A DNA stretch of 64,000 nucleotides from assembly GCA_028752905.1 (NCBI GenBank), contig JAQNBH010000004.1:50656276-50720275 (forward strand), read 5' to 3'. Under the pieces are notes generated by a model. It saw only the letters and a program-made list of their open reading frames with translations. It ran no database searches and had not been told where the DNA came from. The stretch comes from Cladorhizidae sp. MBARI D1340-BT2. Taxonomy: Eukaryota > Porifera > Demospongiae > Poecilosclerida > Cladorhizidae. Both the position numbers and the translations under genes were made by a program. This document shows, piece after piece, positions 55,312 through 64,000 of this stretch. Every line of letters begins with the position of its first letter. The stretch's first letter is position 1.

Positions 55312-56692
55312 ATACAGTACCACACTAATAACCTCACAAGGTGGCTTTGCCAACAGACTCCTCTAGCTGCGTTGGACTCACCCAATGCAAGCAGTTAGCC
55401 AGCGAGGCTACCTCTAGCACTACTCCATTAGAATGAAGTTGTTGGAATGATGAGATTAACAGAAGGCATTGTGGTCTTCCACTTGTTCCATACAAAAACA
55501 TCGAGTGGTCATAACAGGAATTCAGGAGAGTAAGAATTGTGATCAACACCTGGGGGCTTGGAGAAGTGGAAGGATAGGGGGAGGGAGGCACATCAATTTG
55601 TAATCCTCTCTAGATATTGTATTGTTTCCTGGGCAACGCTGTCTACCTGAGATAATTTATTGTTTGCAGATTTAGAATGGTGGAATCTCCACTTTTTGCC
55701 TTTATTAGGATCCCTGTCTGGTCACAATGACACCAAGTGCTAATGGCAGCAATCACTACCTGAAAAGCACTTCAATGCCCAAGACTAGGTATGTGAAAGA
55801 GATAGTGTCAACTATCAGCAATAATACCTCACATGCACTTCATGTATAATATGCTATGTTCTTGCTGACTTGGCAATAATCAGTCATTCCTGAACTTGAA
55901 CAGTAACTGTAGTGGGCGAGGTCATGAAGCAGGTGTGAGATCTACATGTATGTGCGTGCTCTTGTCCTCACTTGCTAGGTCATCTAAGCTCTTGATTACA
56001 GACACTCTCCTCTCCTGCTCTCTGCATCTGTCCTCACCTCTGCTATAGTGCCCTACATTCACTCTGCACTTACGGGGGGGCGGCTTGAGGAGTTTCAGTG
56101 AGCACATAGCAAAACTGTCTGCCAGAGAAATGCTGAGATACAAAATCAAGTCCTTTGGTTAAAATTGCTCTTACCAACTTTTTTTTAACGATTCAGCTCT
56201 GGCCTTGGACCCTTCTCTTAGCTCTGGCCCTAGCTCTGGCCCTAGCTCTAGCACTAACCCCTGGTCCTAACTCCACCCCTGGCTTTAGCCATGGCCCGAG
56301 GTCCTAACTTTTCCCCTAGCTTTAGCCCTGGTGATTCTTGTCTTAACTCTGGCCCTAATTTTAACGCTAGGCTTAAGCCCAACTCTGGCATTAGCTCTAA
56401 TCCTGAGCCTTCTGGTCCTAATTCTGGCCCTATCTCTAATCCTGGACACTGGTTCTAACTAACTCTGACCTTGTCCCTAGCCCTAACATCCTGATCCTAC
56501 CCTAGTTACATGGCTGCTGGTACACTGGCCTAAGCTCTGCTTCTGTGATTAGCTGAGCTGGCACCATTAAGCTCCTACATGTAGCTGTGAGTGTCTAGGC
56601 CTGGCTATGGTGGAGTCCAGCATCTTTGGTACGCAATAGGAGGCAGCAGCTTTAAACAAATTAAAAATAAAATTATTTAGGCATACACTATT
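55312..56692. other. Copy-3-specific insertion between arrays
   Basis: About 1.4 kb absent at the same junction in copies 1 and 2. It includes a degenerate repeat of CTCTGGCCCTAG/CCTAACTCTGG at about 56190-56500. No gene is recognisable and no terminal repeats are seen. Confidence 0.6.
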
Positions 56693-58220
56693 TTAGCCTG
56701 GACCACATTAGCTTGGACCACATTAGCCTGGACCACATTAGCCTGGACCACATTAGCCTGGACCACATTAGCTTGGACCACATTAGCTTGGACCACATTA
56801 GCCAGGCCCACATTAGCTTGGACCACATTAGCCTGGACCACATTAGCCTGGACCACATTAGCTTGGACCACATTAGCTTAGACCACATTAGCTTGGACCA
56901 CATTAGCTTGGACCACATTAGCCTGGACCACATTAGCCTGGACCACATTAGCCTGGACCACATTAGCCTGGACCACATTAGCTTGGACCACATTAGCCTG
57001 GCCCACATTAGCTTGGACCACATTAGCCTGGACCACATTAGCCTGGACCACATTAGCTTGGACCACATTAGCTTAGACCACATTAGCTTGGACCACATTA
57101 GCTTGGACCACATTAGCCTGGACCACATTAGCTTGGACCACATTAGCCTGGACCACATTAGCCTGGACCACATTAGCCTGGACCACATTAGCCTGGACCA
57201 CATTAGCCTGGACCACATTAGCTTGGACCACATTAGCCTGGACCACATTAGCTTGGACCACATTAGCCAGGCCCACATTAGCTTGGACCACATTAGCCTG
57301 GACCACATTAGCCTGGACCACATTAGCTTGGACCACATTATCTTAGACCACATTAGCTTGGACCACATTAGCTTGGACCACATTAGCCTGGACCACATTA
57401 GCTTGGACCACATTAGCCTGGACCAAATTAGCCTGGACCACATTAGCCTGGCCCACATTAGCCTGGACCAAATTAGCCTGGACCAAATTAGCCTGGACCA
57501 CATTAGCCTGGACCACATTAGCTGGACCACATTAGCTTGGACCACATTAGCCTGGACCACTTTTAGCCTGGACCACATTAGCCTGGACCACTTTTAGCCT
57601 GGACCACATTAGCCTGGACCACATTTAGTCCGGACCAAATTAGCCTGAACCACTTTTAGCCCGGACCAATTAGCCTGGACCACATTAGCTTAGACCACAT
57701 TAGCCTGAACCACATTAGCTTAGACCACATTAGCCTGAACCACATTAGCTTAGACCACATTAGCCTGAACCACATTAGCTTAGACCACATTAGCCTGGAC
57801 CACATTAGCCTGGACCACATTAGCCTGGACCACATTAGCCTGGACCACTTTTAGTCCGGACCACATTAGCCTGGACCACTTTTAGCCTGGACCAATTAGC
57901 TTGGACCACATTAGCTTGGACCACATTAGCCTCCACATTAGCTTGGACCACATTAGCTTAGACCCCATTAGCCTGGACCACATTAGCCTGAACCACATTA
58001 GCTTAGACCACATTAGCTTGGACCACATTAGCCTGGACCACATTAGCCTGGACCACATTAGCTTTGGACCACATTAGCCTGGACCACATTAGCCTGGACC
58101 ACATTAGCCTGGACCACATTAGCCTGGATCACATTAGCCTGGAACACATTAGCCTGGACCACATTAGCCTGGACCACATTAGCCTGGACCACTTTTAGAC
58201 TGGACCACTTTTAGCCTGGA
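56693..58220. repeat. 15-bp satellite, copy 3
   Basis: About 100 units, the longest of the three arrays. The variant GGCCCACATTAGC recurs at 56805, 57000, 57270 and 57450, showing higher-order blocks of about 195 and 270 bp. Frames open on both strands are by-products. Confidence 0.95.
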
Positions 58221-59094
58221 CATGTGCTGGTGTGTGTAGTGTATGTATAAGAACTGGCATGTGCTGGTGTGTGTAGTGTATGTATAAGAACTGGCATGTG
58301 CTGGTGTGTGTAGTGTATGTATAAGAACTGGCATGTGCTGGTGTGTGTAGTGTATGTATAAGAACTGGCATGTGCTGGTGTGTGTAGTGTATGTATAAGA
58401 ACTGGCATGTGCTGGTGTGTGTAGTGTATGTATAAGAACTGGCATGTGCTGGTGTGTGTAGTGTATGTATAAGAACTGACTTGTGCTGGTGTGTGTAGTG
58501 TATGTATAAGAACTGGCATGTGCTGGTGTGAGTAGTGTATGTATAAGAACTGGCATGTGCTGGTGTGTGTAGTGTATGTATAAGAACTGGCATGTGCTGG
58601 TGTGTGTAGTGTATGTATAAGAACTGGCATGTGCTGGTATGTGTAGTGTATGTATAAGAACTGGCATGTGCTGGTGTGTGTAGTGTATGTATAAGAACTG
58701 GCATGTGCTGGTGTGTGTAGTGTATGTATAAGAACTGGCATGTGCTGGTGTGTGTAGTGTATGTATAAGAACTGGCATGTGCTGGTGTGTGTAGTGTATG
58801 TATAAGAACTGGCATGTGCTGGTGTGTGTAGTGTATGTATAAGAACTGGCATGTGCTGGTGTGTGTAGTGTATGTATAAGAACTGGCATGTGCTGGTGTG
58901 TGTAGTGTATGTATAAGAACTGACTTGTGCTGGTGTGTGTAGTGTATGTATAAGAACTGGCATGTGCTGGTGTGAGTAGTGTATGTATAAGAACTGGCAT
59001 GTGCTGGTGTGTGTAGTGTATGTATAAGAACTGGCATGTGCTGGTGTGTGTAGTGTATGTATAAGAACTGGCATGTGCTGGTGTGTGTAGTGTT
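58221..59094. repeat. 37-bp satellite, copy 3
   Basis: About 24 units. The variants GACTTGTGCTGG and GTGTGAGTAG recur about 440 bp apart (near 58480/58920 and 58530/58975), so about 12 units were duplicated as a block. Confidence 0.95.
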
Positions 59095-59759
59095 GCTCTG
59101 TAGATTTCTCATTGCTTTTATTGCCAACATTTCAATGGGAGGACTTTTGTCTCCAAGGCGATGAAGACTGAAGTATTCCTGATGATTATAAAAGCATGAA
59201 GGTGTTCAAAGGGGAATTCCCCAGTACATTTGATGCCGCGAGTTGAAAGTAATTGTACGATATACGAAAATTAACGAAGAAGAAAAGTGTTTTCAACTCC
59301 AGACATCTCTGAAGCTCTGAGTTAACTTTGTGCTCTTTCCTGCAAACAACATCTGAAACATACACAAACGACAAACAAACAATAAAAATTTAATTTTTTG
59401 GTTGTAATTTGGTTAAAAAGGAAAGGAAAGGAAACAAGAGATAGCCGTAGGACCACAGCTTGTTAAAAGATGACCCTTTACCATTTCAACTTGTGCACCT
59501 ATACTTATTGTATAGCTTGATGGTGAACATGATTTAAAGGATCATCAAACTCAAAGCTGCCTGCATACGTGTGTCCAGCTCATTTCCTTGATATTTTTAC
59601 CAACATAGTTTATCCTTTTAAAAAAAATAAAACTGTTTTCTTTCTTCCTTCCTGTTACTAATGTAACTAAGGTGCTTGATGACAATACAAAGACAGGTCT
59701 GGAGAGTGAAACAGGTCCTGTAATAAAGATGGTTCACATCATCTGGAAGAACCTTTTTG
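59095..59759. other. Segmental unit, no gene seen, copy 3
   Basis: Mirrors 42528-43183. It ends abruptly at a deletion junction (AACCTTTTTGCTATACATTG), after which sequence equivalent to 44768 follows. Confidence 0.55.
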
Positions 59760-60255
59760 CTATACATTGTTGCCATGTAGAGAAATACCAGCCTCAAAAC
59801 AAAACTGCCAGGTCCAAGGTCTGCCCCTGCTCCAGGTTGGGTGTCTACTGAGGTGTCTGTGGTACTGCTTCTCCTTCATGAATGCCCACCACCTATGGAG
59901 GTTCTGCCTCTTCTTCTCTCTCACTGCCTCTGTGTTGGTGGCTCTTGCCTTCTTCCTCTCAGAGTCTCTCTGCGCCTGCTCACCATCTCTGCCCACTTCT
60001 GCTCATGGTAGTGGTGCTGTATCTCAGCAGCACTGAGTGCCATGCTGACTCAGACCTGAACAACATTGCAAACTAACTCACTGGATACTCTACAGAGTAA
60101 TAAACATGGGCAGAAGAGGGCAGAGATGGTGAGCAGGCCTGGAAGCAGAGAGACTGTGAGAGGAAGAAGAAGGTCAGAGCCACCAACCCAGAGGCAGTGA
60201 GAGAGAAGCAGAGACAGAACATGTAGGTGGTGGGCAGCCAAGAAGAGAACACTGT
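59760..60255 (-). other. Small Lys/Arg-rich frame and inverted repeat, copy 3
   Basis: The minus strand encodes ERKKARATNTEAVREKKRQN as in copy 1. The inverted partner is at 60105-60233. Function is unknown. Confidence 0.35.
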
Positions 60256-61440
60256 ACAACCCTCACTTATTCAAACCCTTTGGGACCCAACCCTGTCTTG
60301 ATCTATAAGCCCTGCAGCTGCATATGGGTGCTTTACTTGTTGATGCAAGATCAGGTACACTACAATGTACAAATTGTACAAGAAGAGTTCAGACAATTTG
60401 CCCTTATATGTGAAACCTAGATGTCACCTGTGGGAGGTGAGAAAATGATCTAAAGTCCTCTAGTAGAGTGTGAAAGACTATTAATATAGTTGGCCATTGT
60501 TTTGCATGTGGTGACTTGGTATTACTTCTAGAAGTGGTCGCAACCACTCTCAAAGTGTATTCATGCTAAATGTTAGGACTGGTCTTTGAAATACAACTAA
60601 AGGAAATTGTATGAATATAATATTGCTTGCTGTTGGATTGCTCAAGAAGTTTTACTGAAAACAGTTTAAATTCCATTACTGGCTAACGGAATTTCATAAA
60701 AGTGCCACTTTAGTACATAAAGAAAAATAGCAATATTTCATAACTGCCATGCACCCAGTGCAAGTTAGTGTGTGCCAATAATATGCTTTCCTTCAGCTGT
60801 CTGCCTAAGATGGTTGTGTGTGACAGGAAGGAAAAAGGAAAATTGTGATGACAGAATTCATTACCACAATCCTACTAAAACCATATTATTCAAATATCGC
60901 TTGTGGATTATGTAACCACAAATAAAATTATTTCCATGCTAATTGGTTTTTAAATATCTCGAGTCACAGAAAAGAAGGTTCGACAAATCACAAATCTGAC
61001 TTGTCCGAGACTAAAATGTTCCATAACTTCAAATGATATGTTCTATAAACAAGCTTTTCAGAAATATGATGTTTCTTTGAATTCTATTTTTCACCTTAGA
61101 TATTAACTCTTGCCTGATCAAGTCCATTATGTTGTTGTTGTTGTTGTTATTATTTACTACTACTACTATATATTAATTAGAATGACCTCAATAATTTTAC
61201 TCTCTCGATGTTTCGACTAGATGCTTGGACCAGGCCAGAAGACAGAAAGAACTGCGGCATTGCACATCAGCCTAGCACCAAAGTGTGAGTGGTTCAATCG
61301 AGACTGTGGAATGGACTTGCCTGGCTGCTGGGGGGCCACTCTCAAGAGCCTGAACTTGAAGCCACACCCATCATAATTATTCTGTATTCAGTTATTTATT
61401 ATTCTTTGTTGATGTTTAATATCAAACACGTCTTTTTATT
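60256..61440. other. Segmental unit, no gene seen, copy 3
   Basis: Nearly identical to 45266-46440. No coding or RNA signal is visible. Confidence 0.5.
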
Positions 61441-61633
61441 TTATTATTATTGTTATTTTTTAATATTATTATTATTATCATTATTATTATTTATTTTTTG
61501 GCTTTTGTATCTTAATAACAAAAAAACAACAACAATGATTATGATTATTATTTTATAATTAAAAGAAAATGTCATCAGACTCATCTGAGTCCTATTATTA
61601 TTTTTTATTATTTTATTTTTTATTTTTTATTAA

Positions 61634-61695
<62 letters not shown>

Positions 61696-61772
61696 TATTA
61701 TTATTATTGTTATTGTTATTATTATTATCATTATTATATATATTTAATTTTTTTTTTTTTAATGTTTCTGGT
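61441..61772. repeat. ATT microsatellite, copy 3
   Basis: ATT tracts at 61460-61490 and 61630-61745. It is the unfilled site of the insertion seen in copy 2 at 46481-47485. Confidence 0.9.
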
Positions 61773-62220
61773 AGTGAACCCAGGGTCATCCACCCTTCTG
61801 GGTTCACTGATTGGTGGAGTGAAAGGCATTGTTTGGGAAGAAGATGGATTCATTGTGCATGTTTGGGAGAGAGACTTAGTTACCTCCATGCTCGTGATGC
61901 ATTGCATCTCCTCCGTCATGCATTTTGCATTCCCAAACTATTACTTTCATCTCCTTCCTTCTCTTCTCCACTACTACTACATTCAGCTGCTGAGTGACGC
62001 TAGTTCTGAAACTTATCGTGCATGTTTGCTAACGGCATGGAAAGAATCTGGTGCTTGGCTCAATGTCATCCCAGTGGCATCTGCAAAGATCCCATCTCAA
62101 CTCGAACCCAATGGAGTGTTCAGATCGGATGGCATCAGTTTGTTCCCATGGAAGGGTGGTGCATCACTAGTGTGGGATGTTACATGCCCAGACACCTATA
62201 TATGCACCAGCTGTAATATA
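61773..62220 (+). pseudogene. Decayed retroelement fragment, copy 3
   Basis: Frames carry LHARDALHLLRHAFCIPKLL (one frame) and ETYRACLLTAWKESGAWLNV then SAKIPSQLEPNGVFRS (another), then DGISLFPW and ASLVWDVTCPDTY. It has the same ~65-residue deletion as the other copies plus a private loss near 62125. Confidence 0.6.
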
Positions 62221-62792
62221 ATGGAGATTAAGTATTGTAGTCCAAATATATATATATATACATAATAAAGTTCATTTACCTGGCCGTGCAGTAGTTGAGT
62301 TCATAAGCAAGTGCATTTATTTGCTTGCTGTATATTTTGCCTGGTAAAGGTCCTCAATTACATGTCTGTGTAATAGTGTGAGTTCATAAGCAAGTGATTT
62401 ATTTGCTTGCTGTATATTTTGATAAGGAAATTTGTTTTTGGTTTTCTATATTTTTCATCTTTTTTGTCTATTTATCCACCGACACCACACAACCACACCA
62501 CACCGTACACACACACACACACACACCAGGTGATTGAACAAATAAGGATGGAACATATGGGAGAAACATTTCATCCTGTCTGTTATGTTACTTTTCCCTC
62601 CTTGGGATATTGTAACTTACATATAGCATGTCCATGTTCATAATTTTGCTATTATAAGAATCCCATGGCTGTTTCTTTATTTCAGCCAAGCACAAGAATT
62701 GGTAAGGAACATCAACAGAATAGTCGTGTGTGTGTATGCATGTGTGTGTACGTGTGTGTGACTGAGCCTGGCTGAGCTGGTGCAGCAGCTAC
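62221..62792. other. Segmental unit, CA/GT runs, no gene seen, copy 3
   Basis: A TA run (62246-62260), a local duplication (GTTCATAAGCAAGTG twice, ~62298 and ~62383) and CA runs (62506-62526). GGTAAAGGTCC is at 62343. Confidence 0.5.
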
Positions 62793-63536
62793 ATGCTTTC
62801 TCTGCAAAGAAGTGAATGGTCAACTGCTTTCATGAAAGGCTCACTCTGTGGAGAGAAAAGTTTAGATAGAGAAGGTGCTCATGGTAGCAATGGAGAACCT
62901 GCCAGCTGGGGACCAGCCAGTGGCCTCAACTCAAAAATTAAATTCCCCTATTCAGCTAACAGTGGTTGCACTGTGCTACAGCTTAATACTCTGCAACCTT
63001 ATTGATATAATTATGTATACATAATTATAGGACTTATGCAAGTGTATCAAAACCTTTAGCTAATGCAGCTGTATTTAATTCTAGCACATTATATAGTTTA
63101 CACTCAGTTTGTCTACTGAGAATCTTCTTCTAAGAAATAAAGAGGACCTGCAGGCAATCTGCAATTTGTTGGATTATACTTGTAGCAATAGAGTAGCATT
63201 TGATTATTCCTCCATATCATGTGCAAATGTTAGCACATATTTGAAAGTAGCTGTAGCTGATCCTCTACCAAGGCTCTAAGTATAAACATGAAGCTCATGC
63301 AAGACTTCCTTTGCTGCATTCATAGTGATGAGAATAATGTCCAGAGACAGGGAGGTTTAAAAATCTGCAATCAAGGATGCGAGGAAAGATTTCCTGCCTC
63401 TTCCATTCATGCCCTGCCACCAAACTTGGCTGATAAAAATATAAAGCTTCCTGGGGTATCAATCCTAAAAAAAAGAAAAGAAACTGCGATACTTTATATA
63501 CTAATTAGGCACTGTAGCTGCGCAGTGAATCCGTGA
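62793..63536 (+). other. Exon-like open frames, copy 3, with empty site of element C
   Basis: Same three frames as copy 2 (62793-63005, ~63110-63220, 63288-63536). CATAT at 63213-63217 is the unfilled target site of element C. Confidence 0.4.
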
Positions 63537-63830
63537 AGGGTGTTGTCCACAGATAATTAGTCGCCCTAAAGTTGTCGCAGCATAATCTATGAAAAGAGAG
63601 TCTCGTAGTTGCTGAACCCCAGCAAGCAGATTACAAGTCGCTTGTAAATATAACTATCTAGCTTGCCTATAATTAGATTGCATCGAGACTAAAATACGCT
63701 GGACAAAATTACTGACCGCGCAAATTTCACGCATTGTCGATCCTTTACCTTTTCCCCAGGGTAAATGGAAAAGGGTCGTGCATTCACTGAAACAAGATCT
63801 TTCGTGTTAGCAGAGGAACAGCAGAATTAG

Positions 63831-63901
63831 ATGTACCTTACCGCACCTCTGGAAGACCTAAAGCAATTGGAAGCTGAGGGAGTGTGCATCCAAAAGTTCA
63901 G
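63831..63901 (+). other. Exon-like segment, copy 3
   Basis: ATG at 63831, 71-nt frame, CAG|GTGAGA donor. One substitution relative to copy 2 (CCGCTG to CCTCTG) is synonymous. Confidence 0.4.
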
Positions 63902-64000
63902 GTGAGATATCTAACCAACTCTCAGTTGACATCACGATATTACAATAAATCAACTTGAAATTTAATCTCTGGTGAGAAGGTCATTGTAATAAGATATCTA

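Noticed and set aside
56688..57597. Long frames in the 15-bp arrays on both strands as proteins
   Set aside because: A 15-bp unit without stops is open on both strands by construction, and the array interior varies without frame-aware pattern.

Overview
The window is eukaryotic, repeat-dominated DNA, most likely from a marine invertebrate (sponge or cnidarian-like; inferred only from the retroelement families, AT-rich flanks and long AAT/ATT tracts). I see no intact host gene. Nearly everything is mobile elements, satellites and segmental duplications.

1-2.3 kb: AT-rich DNA, a 69-bp tandem repeat and a 59-bp satellite with an alternating 118-bp dimer structure.

2.3-12.8 kb: a three-level nest of LTR elements with target-site duplications (TSDs) at each level. 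A solo-LTR-like sequence D (2318-12828, TSD GTTAG) is split by Ty3/gypsy-type element A (2644-12777, minus strand, TSD ATTAC). A is split inside its gag-pol frame by element B (6503-11322, minus strand, 621-bp LTRs). B looks like a Gmr1-like gypsy element: a SCAN-like Gag, and an integrase GPY/F module upstream of reverse transcriptase (RT). Its integrase catalytic core is missing.

14.09-19.58 kb: element C, a cousin of A, inserted with TSD ATATG. Its empty site is preserved twice later in the window. A and C have short LTRs (189 and 183 bp) that end in TA...TA rather than TG...CA. They have no tRNA-type primer-binding site. Instead, the bases just after the 5' LTR are complementary (14-20 nt) to a segment about 100 nt into the LTR, as in self-priming Tf1-type elements. 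This is my main candidate for an undescribed system.

12.96-64 kb: three copies of a complex segmental unit. Copy 1 (12955-35925) is inverted relative to copy 2 (36300-50370). Copy 3 (50461 to the window end) follows copy 2 in tandem. Each unit carries the same satellite block: a 46-bp array, a spacer, a 60-bp array, a 15-bp array, then a 37-bp array. Array lengths differ between copies. Each unit also carries a decayed retroelement fragment with a restriction-endonuclease-like motif, exon-like segments of unknown identity, AAT/ATT microsatellites and a recurring GGTAAAGGGTC motif that also sits in the LTRs of A and C.
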